From the NCBI RefSeq assembly GCF_030864005.1, contig NZ_CP132976.1, positions 2,046,001 through 2,110,000 on the forward strand: 64,000 bases of DNA. The letters are read 5' to 3'. The notes beneath the pieces are model-generated. The model saw nothing but the letters and a program-made list of their open reading frames with translations, was not told the origin of the DNA and did not search any database. This stretch comes from Achromobacter seleniivolatilans (GTDB lineage: Bacteria; Pseudomonadota; Gammaproteobacteria; Burkholderiales; Burkholderiaceae_B). The translations under genes and the position numbers were made by a program. Positions 37,897 to 47,336 of this stretch are shown piece after piece; position 1 is the stretch's first letter, and each line of letters starts with the position of its first letter.

Positions 37897-38361
37897 ATGT
37901 CCGAACCGCTATTGGTTTTCCGCCGCGCACGTGCGGCGGATTTGCCGCAGATCATCGCCCTGCTGGCCGACGACTCGCTTGGCGCCACCCGCGAAGACCC
38001 TTCCTCGCCCCCCAACCCGCGCTATACCGCCGCCTTTGCCGCCATTGAGCAAGATTCCAATCAATTCTTTGCGGTGGTTGAGCAGGATTCACACGTGGTG
38101 GGCTGTTTACAGTTATCGTTCATACCCGGCCTGTCGCGCTTGGGGCAATGGCGTGGCCAGATCGAGAGCGTGCGCATCGCTTCCTCGTGCCGCGGCCAGG
38201 GCCTGGGGCGCACGATGTTCGAGTGGGCAATCGAGCAATGCCGCATCCAAGGATGCGGTTTGGTTCAACTGACCACCGATCGCGCCCGTCCCGACGCAAG
38301 GCGGTTCTATGAAAGCCTGGGTTTCAAGGCCAGCCACGATGGTATGAAACTCAGCCTTTAG
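37897..38361 (+). CDS. GNAT family N-acetyltransferase
   Basis: A 154-residue acetyl-CoA-dependent transferase. The fold is clear: FRRARAADLPQIIALL (strand 1/helix 1), HVVGCLQLSFIPGLSR (strand 4), and the CoA-binding loop SSCRGQGLGRTMFEWAIEQ (R/Q-x-x-G-x-G), then VQLTTDRARPDARRFYESLGFKAS. It follows the GST gene by 10 bases and precedes the split lipoate ligase by 31 bases, so the four genes likely form one operon. The acceptor substrate is unknown. Confidence 0.85.
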   Translation: MSEPLLVFRRARAADLPQIIALLADDSLGATREDPSSPPNPRYTAAFAAIEQDSNQFFAVVEQDSHVVGCLQLSFIPGLSRLGQWRGQIESVRIASSCRGQGLGRTMFEWAIEQCRIQGCGLVQLTTDRARPDARRFYESLGFKASHDGMKLSL

Positions 38362-38392
38362 TTTTTAGTGATTGATTTTGCAAGGAGCGCCC

Positions 38393-38668
38393 ATGCACGG
38401 CGAATACAAAGTCCCCGGCGGCAAACTGGTCGTCGCGGATCTGGAAGTGCGCGACGGCCGTCTGGCCGACGTGCGCATCAGCGGTGACTTTTTTCTTGAA
38501 CCGCCCGAGGCTCTGGAGGCCATCAACAGCGGTTTGAATGGCATGCCCGCAGACTCTGGCGAACTTGAACTGGCGGTTGCCGTGCAATCGGCCCTGCCGG
38601 CCGACGCCGAGATGTTCGGCTTTTCAGCTGAAGCCGTCGCCGTGGTGTTGCGGAGGGCGCTTGCATGA
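38393..38668 (+). CDS. lplB: Lipoate-protein ligase accessory subunit (LplB-like, C-terminal domain)
   Basis: A 91-residue protein homologous to the C-terminal domain of lipoate-protein ligase A. The stretch KVPGGKLVVADLEVRDGRLAD and VRISGDFFLEPPEALEAIN has the KxPGGKLv/GDFFLxPE pattern of the separate LplB subunit described from Thermoplasma acidophilum, which is required for lipoyl adenylation. The ATG at 38393 has AAGGAG upstream. Its stop overlaps the next gene start (ATGA), so subunits would be made in equal amounts. In E. coli both domains are one protein. Confidence 0.78.
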   Translation: MHGEYKVPGGKLVVADLEVRDGRLADVRISGDFFLEPPEALEAINSGLNGMPADSGELELAVAVQSALPADAEMFGFSAEAVAVVLRRALA

Positions 38669-39441
38669 CGCGCACTGACTGGAACGACTACGACTGGCAA
38701 TTGATTCATGAAGGCCCGCAGGCTCCAGCGCTGCATATGGCGCTGGATGCTGTCATTACGGATGAAGTTGGCGCAGGCGTACGTCCGCCCACGCTGCGCA
38801 TCTGGGAGTGGGCTGCCCCCGCCGTCGTAATCGGCCGTTTCCAATCCTTGAAGAACGAAGTCGATCCCGAAGGCGCCCAGCGTCACGGCATCGAAGTCGT
38901 GCGCCGCGTCAGCGGCGGCGGCGCCATGTTCATCGAACCCGGCAACTCCATCACCTACTCGCTCAGCGCGCCGCAAGCTCTGGTGCATGGCATGAGCTTT
39001 CAAGAATCCTATGAATTCCTGGACGCCTGGGTGCTGACCGCGCTGCAGGGCCTGGGCATCAAGGCCTGGTATCAGCCGCTAAACGACATTGCTTCGGACA
39101 TCGGCAAGATCGGCGGCGCAGCTCAAGCCCGCCGCGCTGGCGCCGTGCTGCATCACGTCACCATGTCCTATGACATCGACGCCGATAAAATGGTCGAAGT
39201 GCTGCGTATCGGCCGCGAAAAACTGTCGGACAAAGGCACCACCAGCGCCAAGAAGCGCGTCGACCCGCTGCGTACCCAAACGGGGCTGGCGCGAGAAGTC
39301 ATCATCGACCGCATGGTGGAAACCTTTGCCGGGCTGCATCGTCTGACTCCCGGGCAGATCGGCAGCGACACGCTGGCCCGTGCCCAGGCTCAGGCCGAAG
39401 AAAAGTTTTCCACCCCCGAGTGGACGGGCGTGGTGCCGTGA
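38665..39441 (+). CDS. lplA: Lipoate-protein ligase catalytic subunit (LplA-like)
   Basis: A 258-residue enzyme of the biotin/lipoate A/B ligase fold. It activates free lipoate with ATP and attaches it to lysines of E2 and GcvH proteins. Visible are the adenylate loop RRVSGGGAMFIEPGNSITYSL and the catalytic lysine in DIGKIGGAAQARRAG, followed by LHHVTMSYDID. It ends without the C-terminal domain of fused LplA (~338 residues), which is supplied by the preceding gene. The 4-base overlap with that gene argues for a heterodimer. Scavenging of exogenous lipoate is the likely role. Confidence 0.82.
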   Translation: MTRTDWNDYDWQLIHEGPQAPALHMALDAVITDEVGAGVRPPTLRIWEWAAPAVVIGRFQSLKNEVDPEGAQRHGIEVVRRVSGGGAMFIEPGNSITYSLSAPQALVHGMSFQESYEFLDAWVLTALQGLGIKAWYQPLNDIASDIGKIGGAAQARRAGAVLHHVTMSYDIDADKMVEVLRIGREKLSDKGTTSAKKRVDPLRTQTGLAREVIIDRMVETFAGLHRLTPGQIGSDTLARAQAQAEEKFSTPEWTGVVP

Positions 39442-39473
39442 CGGCACAGCCTTGATTTTGCGGAGGTAGTTCA

Positions 39474-40283
39474 ATGCGTCGCACATTCTCGCCGCAAGGC
39501 GCGAAACGCGGTCTCTTCCTAAGCGCCATCCTTTTGGCGCTGGCTGGCTGCGGCAGTTCGCCGCCTGCCAACATCACTTTGGCGGTGCCTACCAGCTCCA
39601 CGCCCGAGAAGGTGGGCGACCTGTCCACCGAACGCATCAAGTGGTCGTCGAACAAGCCTGGATGCGAGGGCGATTGCCCCCATATCGAGATCGACAGCGT
39701 GGCGTTTCCGGGCATTCCGAAACTGACGGAATTGGTTGACCATGTGCTGGCCTACATGACCGGCACTGACGCCAACCGCCGCGGACCGTACAACACACTG
39801 TCCGAATACACGAAGTACTTCTGGTCCACTGCAAGACCGCGCGATTCCACCTACTTCAAGGCACGCGTGAAGGACACTGTGGGCGACGTCGTGTCGATTG
39901 AACTGCACACCGAACAGTTCCTGACCGGCGCGGCGCACGGCATCCCAGCGACCCAGTACCTGAATTGGGAGCGCAGCCGCGCCCGCGTCATGAGCCTGGA
40001 CGACGCGCTGATCCCTGGCAGGCGCGCGGAGTACATCGCCGCGCTGCAACGCGCACATGCCAAATGGTTGACCAGCAATCCTGACGCCAAGCGCGACCCG
40101 GCGTCCTACAACAAGATGTGGCCGTTCCAGGAAAGCGAGAACTATGCGTTGACGAAGGACGGCATCGTCGTCAAATTCGACGCGTACTCAATCGCGCCCT
40201 ACTCTCATGGCGAGCCAGAGTTGAGCATCCCTTACACGGATCTGCGCGGCATTCTCAAACCGGAACTATTGCCGAAGTCCTGA
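39474..40283 (+). CDS. RsiV-like (DUF3298) lipoprotein
   Basis: A 269-residue exported lipoprotein. A lipobox LLALAGC ends the signal sequence. The mature part matches the RsiV/DUF3298 C-terminal domain: TGAAHGIPATQYLNWE, LDDALIPGRRAEYIAAL, LTKDGIVVKFDAYSIAPYSHGEPELSIPYTDLRGIL. The PYSHGEPEL-type core is the family signature. In Bacillus RsiV binds lysozyme and is an anti-sigma factor, but this protein has no membrane or anti-sigma part, so a different envelope role is likely. It follows lplA by 32 bases. Confidence 0.8.
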   Translation: MRRTFSPQGAKRGLFLSAILLALAGCGSSPPANITLAVPTSSTPEKVGDLSTERIKWSSNKPGCEGDCPHIEIDSVAFPGIPKLTELVDHVLAYMTGTDANRRGPYNTLSEYTKYFWSTARPRDSTYFKARVKDTVGDVVSIELHTEQFLTGAAHGIPATQYLNWERSRARVMSLDDALIPGRRAEYIAALQRAHAKWLTSNPDAKRDPASYNKMWPFQESENYALTKDGIVVKFDAYSIAPYSHGEPELSIPYTDLRGILKPELLPKS

Positions 40284-40311
40284 CCGGTATCGGCTTTCCC
40301 CCCGCAAACGC

Positions 40312-40350
40312 AAACGCCGGCATCGGACTTGAAGTCTGTTGCCGGCGTTT
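40312..40350 (+). terminator. Hairpin after the RsiV-like gene
   Basis: Perfect 11-base arms AAACGCCGGCA and TGCCGGCGTTT around a 17-base loop, 28 bases past the stop. It ends in TTT then ACACG, so the T-run is short. Confidence 0.5.
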
Positions 40351-40497
40351 ACACGCGCCATGGCGCGCGAGGTCTCTTCGAGACCGGGGTTCGGGTGAGC
40401 GGACTGAGGGTGGAGCTAGGGAGGTGGCCGCTTTTTTCGCGTCTGTGGCCGGGTAAGACGCCCAGTCCGCTCAATACAACCGCGGCATGAAGGGGCC

Positions 40498-40526
40498 AGC
40501 GGCGCGCGCACTGCGCACGCGCCGCT
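40498..40526 (-). terminator. Hairpin downstream of the porin gene
   Basis: Arms AGCGGCGCG and CGCGCCGCT (9 bases, perfect) enclose an 11-base loop, starting 16 bases past the porin stop on the minus strand. There is no T-run, so it may stabilise the porin mRNA 3' end. Confidence 0.45.
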
Positions 40527-40542
40527 AGCTCACATCACGCGC

Positions 40543-41655
40543 TTAGAAGCGGTGACGGACACCCACGATACCCACAGTGCTCTTCACGCCGTCAACAAAC
40601 GCGAAGTCGGTGGCGTACGAACCCAGCGCGTACAGATTGGTGCGCTTGGACAGGTTGTACGTGTAGCCGATGCTGTAGACGTTCATCGTCGAGTCGTTGC
40701 CGGCCGTCAGCGGGTTGCCGTTGGGGTCAGCACGCTGCCACGAGGCCAGGATGCTGCTGGCGCCCAAGGGCACGGTCACACCGACCAGGTACGAGTTGGC
40801 CTTGAAGCCGGAGACGGCGACGTTCGAGCCAAAGCTGCTGGCCGACGGGCTGCCGCTACCGAACGAGTTAATGCTTTGGCCAGTGAACCAGCCATCACGC
40901 GTCTGACCAAAAGCCAGCGCGAGCTTGACCACTTCAAAGTCATACGCACCGCCAATCGTCCAGGACTTGGGCGTCGCGTCGTTGTTCAACTGGCTGGCCG
41001 GGTTCAGCTGGTCATAGGTCAGTGCAACGTTGACGGGGCCATTGACATAGCGCAGGCCGGTCGTGATGGCGCGCGTGTTGTCGGCAGTCTTGAAGCCGGT
41101 TTGAGCGGCGGTCGTGTCAGACGCGTTGAACGAGTAGCCCACGCCAAATTGGAAACCGCTGAACGACGGGGTCGAGTACTGCACCATGTTGTCGTAGCGG
41201 ACCGTGTTGGCGGCGCTGAACGCCACGCCAACGTTGGCTTGGCCGTAGCTGCCGGCAAACGGATCGATCGCAGCCAGGTACTTGGACGCGATGTTGGTTT
41301 GACGGCCGAATTCCAGCAGGCCCCACGAATCGCTCTTCAGACCGACGGTGGCTTGGCGGCCGAACAGACGGCTGTTTTGGCCCGACGAGCCGTTGGCGGA
41401 GTTAAAGCCGCTTTCCAGCGTGAACACGGCGCTCAGGCCATCACCCAGATCTTCGGCGCCACGCAGGCCCCAACGCGAACCGCTCGACACGCCGTTGACC
41501 ATGCCGAACTTCGATTCTTTGTAGTCGTTATTACCCTTGATTTGCTGGAAGCCGATACCAGTATCGATCAAGCCGTACAGCGTCACCGACGTTTCAGCGT
41601 GAGCCACGCCGGACAAAGCGGCGAAGAGCGCGCTGACGAGCAGAGTCTTTTTCAT
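40543..41655 (-). CDS. Gram-negative trimeric porin (OmpC/Omp32 type)
   Basis: A 370-residue outer-membrane protein. A signal peptide MKKTLLVSALFAALSGVAHA is followed by ETSVTLYGLIDTG, the standard beta-proteobacterial porin start. Other landmarks are SRWGLRGAEDLGDGLSAVFTLESGF, SRLFGRQATVGLKSDSWG, LEFGRQ and the terminal VGIVGVRHRF with its C-terminal phenylalanine. Sixteen strands are expected and the pore should pass small anions or amino acids. The start at 41655 was chosen from the signal; the frame runs up to 41721. Its 288-base upstream gap holds the promoter. Expected to be very abundant. Confidence 0.93.
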   Translation of the reverse strand: MKKTLLVSALFAALSGVAHAETSVTLYGLIDTGIGFQQIKGNNDYKESKFGMVNGVSSGSRWGLRGAEDLGDGLSAVFTLESGFNSANGSSGQNSRLFGRQATVGLKSDSWGLLEFGRQTNIASKYLAAIDPFAGSYGQANVGVAFSAANTVRYDNMVQYSTPSFSGFQFGVGYSFNASDTTAAQTGFKTADNTRAITTGLRYVNGPVNVALTYDQLNPASQLNNDATPKSWTIGGAYDFEVVKLALAFGQTRDGWFTGQSINSFGSGSPSASSFGSNVAVSGFKANSYLVGVTVPLGASSILASWQRADPNGNPLTAGNDSTMNVYSIGYTYNLSKRTNLYALGSYATDFAFVDGVKSTVGIVGVRHRF

Positions 41656-41943
41656 TGCATATTCCCATTGATTGAACATACATGCGCAGCGTGCTTGGCG
41701 CGCGGCGCATGGCAGGAACAAATTCTAGGGACGCAATATTTCAGTTTTCGAAATACGCGTAAACCCTGGGCTGCGATTTCAAAAAAACTGCCGAATGTTG
41801 GGGCTGGCCCACATATCCGTACTGTGTAAAACCAGCACGCACGCTTGTAAAGCTGGTGTGATAGATGGCGCGTGCGGTGTCAACTAGCGTAGCGCGGAGC
41901 AATCAACACGGCAAGAACACGCGCTGCATTCATACAACACCAA

Positions 41944-42423
41944 TCAGCGCGGCCCTTTTAGCGGCAGCAGGCGCCGATACCCCACCGGCATGGGCTTGGC
42001 GGCATGCTCGGCGGCCGTATCCGCCAAACGCCGAGCCAGGTCCGGCGGAAAGGGCTTGGCGCGCCGGGTTTCCAGATCCACGTGCAAAGACAACTGCTCC
42101 ATCGTCGCCGCCAGATACCCGTCGCGGGTCTGCGTCAGCTCCATCAGGCACAACAGCCGCTTGTCGTCGGCTTCAAGGACCCGGACGCGCAACATCAGCG
42201 GATCATCCGCCAACACTTCGCGCAGATAGGCGACGTGGACGTTCATCGTATAGATGCCGCAGCGCGTCGCCTTCGTATAGTCCAGGCCAACCCCAACCTG
42301 GGCCAACAACTCAAACCCGACACGGTCGAAGATGCCCACATAGTGAGCGGCATTCAAGTGCCCGTACGCGTCGATCCAAGCGGGGTCCACGGTCAGTGTT
42401 GTGGACGGAAGCAGCTGCGGCAT
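41944..42423 (-). CDS. Thioesterase, hotdog fold (acyl-CoA thioesterase-like)
   Basis: A 159-residue hotdog-fold protein. The key stretch WIDAYGHLNAAHYVGIFDRVGFELLAQ contains the Asp-x-x-x-His pattern of the 4-hydroxybenzoyl-CoA thioesterase class, followed by NVHVAYLREVLADDPLML. The family hydrolyses acyl-CoA; substrate here is unknown. The start at 42423 has GAGGAAATC just upstream, so the longer frame to 42483 is rejected. It lies downstream of gdhA on the same strand, separated by a terminator. Confidence 0.83.
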   Translation of the reverse strand: MPQLLPSTTLTVDPAWIDAYGHLNAAHYVGIFDRVGFELLAQVGVGLDYTKATRCGIYTMNVHVAYLREVLADDPLMLRVRVLEADDKRLLCLMELTQTRDGYLAATMEQLSLHVDLETRRAKPFPPDLARRLADTAAEHAAKPMPVGYRRLLPLKGPR

Positions 42424-42524
42424 GATTTCCTCTAGAGAAAGCGCCGGCAGGCCATGGGACGCCCGCCGCAATCGCCGGACCATTCTATAAAGGTTCCGTC
42501 GCCCGCGCGAGGGCGACGCCCAAT

Positions 42525-42557
42525 AGAAATCGCCCCTTTCGGGGCGATTTCTGTTTT
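42525..42557. terminator. Terminator between gdhA and the thioesterase gene
   Basis: AGAAATCGCCCC-TTTC-GGGGCGATTTCT, a perfect 12-base stem with a 4-base loop, followed by GTTTTG on the plus strand and TATTGG on the minus strand. It lies 60 bases past the gdhA stop. Confidence 0.75.
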
Positions 42558-42611
42558 GTCTTCCTCTGCCTCCTCATCGGCGCGGCCTGAGCCGCACCGA
42601 TGATTCAGTCT

Positions 42612-43901
42612 TTACGGATACAGGCCGCGCACTTGACGCGCTTGCAAGATCCGGGTGCAAGCCACGATGAACGCTGCGGTGCGCAACGTAACCTTGTGTT
42701 CCTTGGCCACTTGCGACACCGAACCGTAGGCTTCGCGCATGATGCGTTCCAGGCGTTGGTTGATCTCGTCTTCGCTCCAGAAGAAGCTGGAGAAGTCCTG
42801 CACCCATTCAAAATAGGACACCGTCACGCCGCCAGCGTTGGCCAGCACGTCCGGCACCACGTAGATACCGTGTTCGGCCAGGATATCGTCCGCTTCCGGC
42901 GTGGTCGGGCCGTTGGCGCCTTCCACCACAATCTTCGCGCGCACCTTGGCGGCGTTTTTCGCGGTGATCTGGCTTTCCAGAGCCGCAGGGATCAGGAATT
43001 CGGTTTCCAGCGTCCAGAACTCGTCCTTGTCCAGAGCCTGACCGCCCGAGAAGCCACCCACGCCGCCGTGTTGCGACACGTGCGACAGCAACTTGTGTAC
43101 GTCCAGACCTTCGGCGTTGTGCACGGTGCCGGTATGGTCTTGCGCGGCAATGACCTTGGCGCCGGCTTCATGGAACAGACGGGCGGCCGTGCCACCCACG
43201 TTGCCAAAGCCCTGCACCACAACGCGGGACTTCGAGATATCGATGTTGAGGTCGCGCGCGGCTTCGCACGCAACCACGAACACGCCGCGGCCAGTCGCCT
43301 CAACGCGGCCCAGGCTGCCGCCCAGCGCAATCGGCTTGCCGGTCACGACGCCAGTCGCGGTGGCGCCTTCATTCATGGAGTACGTGTCCATCATCCAGGC
43401 CATGGTCTGGGCGTTGGTGCCCACGTCAGGCGCGGGGATGTCCTTGGACGGTCCGATGATGAGGCCGATTTCCGTCGTGTAACGGCGCGTCATGCGCTCG
43501 AGTTCGGAAGCCGACAGCGTGCGCGGATCAACACGGATGCCGCCCTTGGCGCCACCGTAAGGCAGGTTCACTGCCGCGTTCTTGACCGACATCCACGCGG
43601 CCAGAGCCATCACTTCGGACAGCGTCACGTCTTGGTGGAAACGCACGCCGCCCTTACCGGGACCGCGCGATACGTTGTGCTGCACACGATAGCCTTCGAA
43701 GTGGGCGATCGTGCCGTTGTCCAGCTCGATCGGCACATCGACGATCAGCGAGCGCTTCGGACGTTTCAGGGTTTCGACCCATCGCCCCAAAGTGCCCAGA
43801 TACGGAGTGACCCGATCGACTTGTTGCAGGTAATTACCCCAGGGGCCGAGGTCTTCGGCATTCAGATAAGACGGCAAGACATGCTTAGGCGTTTGAGACA
43901 T
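42612..43901 (-). CDS. gdhA: Glutamate dehydrogenase (NAD(P)-dependent)
   Basis: A 429-residue cytosolic enzyme interconverting glutamate and 2-oxoglutarate plus ammonia. Active-site parts are [38 protein letters not shown] (catalytic Lys), [19 protein letters not shown], and the NAD-binding [21 protein letters not shown]. This is the hexameric ~430-residue class. I used ATG 43901 with GGAG 11 bases upstream; the frame starts earlier at 43919. An AT-rich inverted repeat lies 50 to 85 bases upstream and may be an operator. Confidence 0.94.
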   Translation of the reverse strand: MSQTPKHVLPSYLNAEDLGPWGNYLQQVDRVTPYLGTLGRWVETLKRPKRSLIVDVPIELDNGTIAHFEGYRVQHNVSRGPGKGGVRFHQDVTLSEVMALAAWMSVKNAAVNLPYGGAKGGIRVDPRTLSASELERMTRRYTTEIGLIIGPSKDIPAPDVGTNAQTMAWMMDTYSMNEGATATGVVTGKPIALGGSLGRVEATGRGVFVVACEAARDLNIDISKSRVVVQGFGNVGGTAARLFHEAGAKVIAAQDHTGTVHNAEGLDVHKLLSHVSQHGGVGGFSGGQALDKDEFWTLETEFLIPAALESQITAKNAAKVRAKIVVEGANGPTTPEADDILAEHGIYVVPDVLANAGGVTVSYFEWVQDFSSFFWSEDEINQRLERIMREAYGSVSQVAKEHKVTLRTAAFIVACTRILQARQVRGLYP

Positions 43902-43953
43902 GAGCTGATCTCCAGACAAAGTTGCGCCATTTTATCCACGGAAGTAATAGCGT

Positions 43954-43985
43954 CCCCATTTAAATATAAAATATTTTAAATGGGG
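43954..43985. promoter_or_regulatory. AT-rich inverted repeat in the gdhA promoter
   Basis: CCCCATTTAAA and TTTAAATGGGG are perfect 11-base arms around a 10-base AT spacer, 53 to 84 bases upstream of the gdhA start. In this GC-rich genome such a sequence stands out as a likely regulatory site or core promoter. Confidence 0.55.
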
Positions 43986-44086
43986 GCGTATAACTGTAGC
44001 GGATATCGTACGGGTCACAAGCCCGGCTCTGAAACTGCCCTATCCTAAGCCGCCGGACTGGAAGCGTCCACCCTGCCAGCCGGCAG

Positions 44087-45034
44087 TTACATAGTCATCA
44101 AATGCCACGCCAGCCGGGCAGCTGCGCGAGCGCCATGTCCGTCCACATCGAAACGTGGACTGAACTCCGCCATATCAGCCAGCCTGAGCTTGCCGCTGGC
44201 CTTAACCCGCAGCACGATTTCCTCGACCACGGACATCGGCACGCCATACGGGGCCGGAGCCGAAACCCCGGGCATGACTGCTGCGGGCAGCACGTCCAGA
44301 TCGATCGTCAGATACACATGGCGAACCCGCGCCAGCAAGGCATCCACGTTGGCCAGCCGGGCCTCAAGGTGGCGTTCCTGCATATCGCGGTCTTCCACCC
44401 AGACGGCGCCCACTTCCGCGGCGCGGGCATACAGCGCAGGGGTATTGCCCAAGCGCGACACGCCCAGGCAGGCGTATTGCAGCGCTTGCCCGCGCTCTTC
44501 GCAGTAGCGGGCAATCTGGTCGAACGGCGTGCCCGAACTGCCCGGACGCCCCGTGCGCAGGTCAAAGTGCGCGTCCAGATTCAGCACCAGCACGGGGCCG
44601 GAATCATCCCGCGCTTCCAGCCACCGGGCCAAACCCTGAAAACTGCCCCAGGCGATTTCATGCCCGCCGCCCAGCACCAGCGGCCGCGCGCCCTGCTCCA
44701 GCAATTCCGCCACGCGCAGGCCCAGACGCTCCTGAGCGTCTTCCAGCTGATCCCCCACGCAGGTCACATCCCCCGCATCCAACAGACGGGTCAGACCATG
44801 CGCGGGCAGGCCCGCCATGAACTTGCGAATGCCGGCAGGGCCTTCAGCGGCGCCGGTGCGGCCCTGATTCCGCGCAACGCCAGCGTCGCAGGCAAAACCC
44901 AGCAGCACAGGTTCACCGGGCTCCATCTGCCCGGCCTCCGGCTCGACGATATGCGCCAGCCGGCGCGTATCCCCGATTTCAGCGCTATCGTCACGCGCTT
45001 TCCACAGGCTTTTGTCTATTTGCGCCGCGCTCAT
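44087..45034 (-). CDS. hutG: Formimidoylglutamase (arginase/ureohydrolase family)
   Basis: A 315-residue enzyme of histidine breakdown, splitting N-formimidoyl-L-glutamate to glutamate and formamide. Manganese ligands appear in [26 protein letters not shown] and [17 protein letters not shown], and [20 protein letters not shown] with [15 protein letters not shown] is the HutG-specific pattern. It overlaps the ABC-transporter ATPase gene by 4 bases, so it is the last gene of that operon. No other hut gene is near, which is unusual; the transporter may carry histidine or a relative. Confidence 0.85.
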   Translation of the reverse strand: MSAAQIDKSLWKARDDSAEIGDTRRLAHIVEPEAGQMEPGEPVLLGFACDAGVARNQGRTGAAEGPAGIRKFMAGLPAHGLTRLLDAGDVTCVGDQLEDAQERLGLRVAELLEQGARPLVLGGGHEIAWGSFQGLARWLEARDDSGPVLVLNLDAHFDLRTGRPGSSGTPFDQIARYCEERGQALQYACLGVSRLGNTPALYARAAEVGAVWVEDRDMQERHLEARLANVDALLARVRHVYLTIDLDVLPAAVMPGVSAPAPYGVPMSVVEEIVLRVKASGKLRLADMAEFSPRFDVDGHGARAAARLAWHLMTM

Positions 45035-45819
45035 GCCGCTGCCCCCTGCCCCGCATTCAAAACTGCTTGCAGGAATTCACGGGTACGAGGCTCACGCGGC
45101 TGGCTGAAGATCACCTCCGGCGAGCCGGACTCCAGGATCACGCCACCGTCCATCACTGCCACCACATCGGCCACATCACGAGCAAAACCCATTTCATGGG
45201 TCACGACCATCATCGTCATGCCTTCCCGGGCCAGCAGCTTCATGACTTGCAGCACTTCGCCCACCAGCTCCGGGTCCAGCGCCGATGTCGGCTCGTCAAA
45301 CAGCATGACCTTGGGTTGCATGGCGAGTGCGCGGGCAATCGCCACGCGCTGCTTTTGGCCGCCCGACAAACTGGCCGGCATCGCCGCAGTCTTTTGCGAC
45401 AACCCGACCTTTTTCAGCAGGTCTTCGGCCAAGGCATTCGCTTCGTCGCGGCCCATGCCGCGCAGCTTGCGCGGACCCACGGTCACGTTTTCCAGCACCG
45501 ACAGGTGTGGAAACAGGTTAAAGCTCTGGAACACCATGCCCACCTGCATGCGCAGCTGGTTCAATGCGGCTTCCGGCAACAACGCGCCGTTGGCCTGCAA
45601 GGTCTTGCCGCAGATATCCACGGTGCCGGCCTGGGCCACCTCCAGGCCATTGCAGCAACGCAGCAAGGTGCTCTTGCCCGAACCGCTGGGCCCGATCACC
45701 ACCACCACCTGAGACGGCAGCACATCAAAATCGATGCCGCGCAGAACGGCGTGCTCGCCATAAGACTTGTGCAGACCGCGGATGCGGATCATTTCCTGCT
45801 GATTGTTGAACTGGCTCAT
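45031..45819 (-). CDS. Polar amino-acid ABC transporter ATPase
   Basis: A 262-residue cytosolic ATPase. Walker A is [19 protein letters not shown], the signature [16 protein letters not shown], Walker [15 protein letters not shown], and the switch histidine sits in [11 protein letters not shown]. This is the GlnQ/HisP/ArtP class (PAAT). It overlaps the permease by 4 bases upstream and hutG by 4 bases downstream, so these genes are one transcript. Substrate is set by the binding protein; context suggests histidine or another polar amino acid. Confidence 0.92.
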   Translation of the reverse strand: MSQFNNQQEMIRIRGLHKSYGEHAVLRGIDFDVLPSQVVVVIGPSGSGKSTLLRCCNGLEVAQAGTVDICGKTLQANGALLPEAALNQLRMQVGMVFQSFNLFPHLSVLENVTVGPRKLRGMGRDEANALAEDLLKKVGLSQKTAAMPASLSGGQKQRVAIARALAMQPKVMLFDEPTSALDPELVGEVLQVMKLLAREGMTMMVVTHEMGFARDVADVVAVMDGGVILESGSPEVIFSQPREPRTREFLQAVLNAGQGAAA

Positions 45820-46484
45820 TGCACCATCCCTCCGGCGCGCAAGTGTTGTTCCACTTTGCGCAAAATCACCATGGCGACCGTGGTCAGCACCAGATAAATA
45901 AATGCCACCACCAGGTACGTTTCCAGCGATCGGTACGACACGCTGATGATCTTCTGCCCTTCGTGCATCAGGTCATGAATCGTCAGCAGCGACACCAGGG
46001 CCGAGTTCTTGATCAGGGCAATAAACTCGTTACCCAGCGGCGGAATCATGCGCACCACCGCCTGCGGCAGGATGATGACGCGCATGGCCTGGCCGGACGA
46101 CATACCCAGCGAACGCGCCGCCTCTGACTGGCCGCGATCCACAGACTGAATCGCGCCGCGGACGATTTCCGACACGTAGGCGCCCGAGTACATCCCCAGA
46201 CCCAGCACTCCGCAGGCAAACGCCGGCAGCGTTATGCCGAATTGCGGCAGCCCGAAGAACCAGATGAACAACTGCACCAGCAAAGGCGTGCCGCGAAAGA
46301 ACAGCAGATACGTGCTGCACAAGTGATAAATGACGCGGCGTTGCGGATTCAGCCGGCCAACGCCGACCAGCAGGCCGATCACGCAGCCCAGCAGCAAGGA
46401 GCCAGCGGTTACCTCGACGGTAACCAAAGCGCCGCGCAGCAGTGCGTCGTAATCGGCAAAGACGGGAGCAAAATCCAAGTTCAT
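45816..46484 (-). CDS. Polar amino-acid ABC transporter permease
   Basis: A 222-residue inner-membrane protein with about five helices, PAAT class. [19 protein letters not shown] near the start, [66 protein letters not shown] (the EAA loop), and [26 protein letters not shown] are family standard. A single permease gene probably forms a homodimer. It overlaps the neighbours on both sides by 4 bases. Confidence 0.91.
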   Translation of the reverse strand: MNLDFAPVFADYDALLRGALVTVEVTAGSLLLGCVIGLLVGVGRLNPQRRVIYHLCSTYLLFFRGTPLLVQLFIWFFGLPQFGITLPAFACGVLGLGMYSGAYVSEIVRGAIQSVDRGQSEAARSLGMSSGQAMRVIILPQAVVRMIPPLGNEFIALIKNSALVSLLTIHDLMHEGQKIISVSYRSLETYLVVAFIYLVLTTVAMVILRKVEQHLRAGGMVQ

Positions 46485-47224
46485 TTCGCGGGCGCCTCAA
46501 ACCACTTTGCCACGATGGCTTGGTAGCTGCCATCGGCCTTCAGCTTCTGCAGCGCCGCATTCATCTCGCGGGTCAGCTCGGGCTTGTTCTTGGGCACGGC
46601 AATGCCGTATTCCTCGGTCGTCACTTGCTCATTCAGCACGGTCAGACCCGTGGTGCTCTGCGCAAACAGCTTGGCGGCAGGCTTGCCTGTCACCGCGGCA
46701 TCAGCACGGCCGATTTGCACCAGGTTGAACATCTCCTGGTTCTTCTCGACTTCCACGCGCTGCACGGCCGGGAAGTGGTCCTTCAGATAATTGACCGACT
46801 TCGTGCCCACTTGCACCGACACCTTGCGGCCGTCCAGATCTTTCAGCGTCTTGATAGGGCCGTCAGTCTTGGTCAGCACCACCAGACCGCCCGTGTAGTA
46901 CGGATCGGTAAAGTCCACGACCTTGCTGCGTTCCGGCGTGATGTAAATGGCGGACACGGCGATGTCCGCTCGGCCTGCCTGCAAGGCAGGAATCAGGCCT
47001 TTGAAGTCGATATCAATCCATTCAACCTTTTTGCCCATGGCGCCTGCCAGAGCTTCAACCAGCTCGATGTCAAAGCCAGTGCGCTTGCCGTCTTTGACAA
47101 ACTCCATGGGCGGGAAGGTAGCGTCGGTGACAGCGCGGATGGTTTCCTGGGCATGCGCGGAGCCTGCGCTCCAGGCCAGGCCCAAGGTCAAAGCGGCGGT
47201 CAGCAGGGTGCGGCGAGTGGTCAT
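46481..47224 (-). CDS. Polar amino-acid ABC transporter substrate-binding protein
   Basis: A 247-residue periplasmic receptor. Signal peptide MTTRRTLLTAALTLGLAWSAGSAHA. Mature sequence ETIRAVTDATFPPMEFVKDGKRTGFDIELVEALA carries the SBP family 3 signature, then KVEWIDIDFKGLIPALQAGRADIAVSAIYITPERSKVVDFTDPYYTGG. This is the first gene of the operon, 112 bases after an IclR regulator on the same strand. The set GlnH/HisJ-like is clear; the exact ligand is not. Confidence 0.92.
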   Translation of the reverse strand: MTTRRTLLTAALTLGLAWSAGSAHAQETIRAVTDATFPPMEFVKDGKRTGFDIELVEALAGAMGKKVEWIDIDFKGLIPALQAGRADIAVSAIYITPERSKVVDFTDPYYTGGLVVLTKTDGPIKTLKDLDGRKVSVQVGTKSVNYLKDHFPAVQRVEVEKNQEMFNLVQIGRADAAVTGKPAAKLFAQSTTGLTVLNEQVTTEEYGIAVPKNKPELTREMNAALQKLKADGSYQAIVAKWFEAPAK

Positions 47225-47336
47225 GGTCAGTCCTATGGGAAAGGGGCGATCAGTAAATACGGCGGTTAGGTGCGGCAGGGAATACGGTGCAGCGTGGAAT
47301 TCAGATAACAGGCGGGCGGGCCAACGGCGTGGCCCG

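Noticed and set aside
36729..38015. 428-codon open frame antisense to the exporter and GST genes
   Set aside because: It crosses several well-supported genes and matches nothing.
40552..41829. 425-codon open frame antisense to the porin
   Set aside because: The porin has a signal peptide and C-terminal Phe; the antisense frame has neither start context nor family.
42600..43979. 459-codon open frame antisense to gdhA
   Set aside because: Same cause; gdhA is unambiguous on the minus strand.
44102..45712. 536-codon open frame antisense to hutG and the ABC ATPase gene
   Set aside because: It spans two real genes on the other strand and has no recognisable domain.
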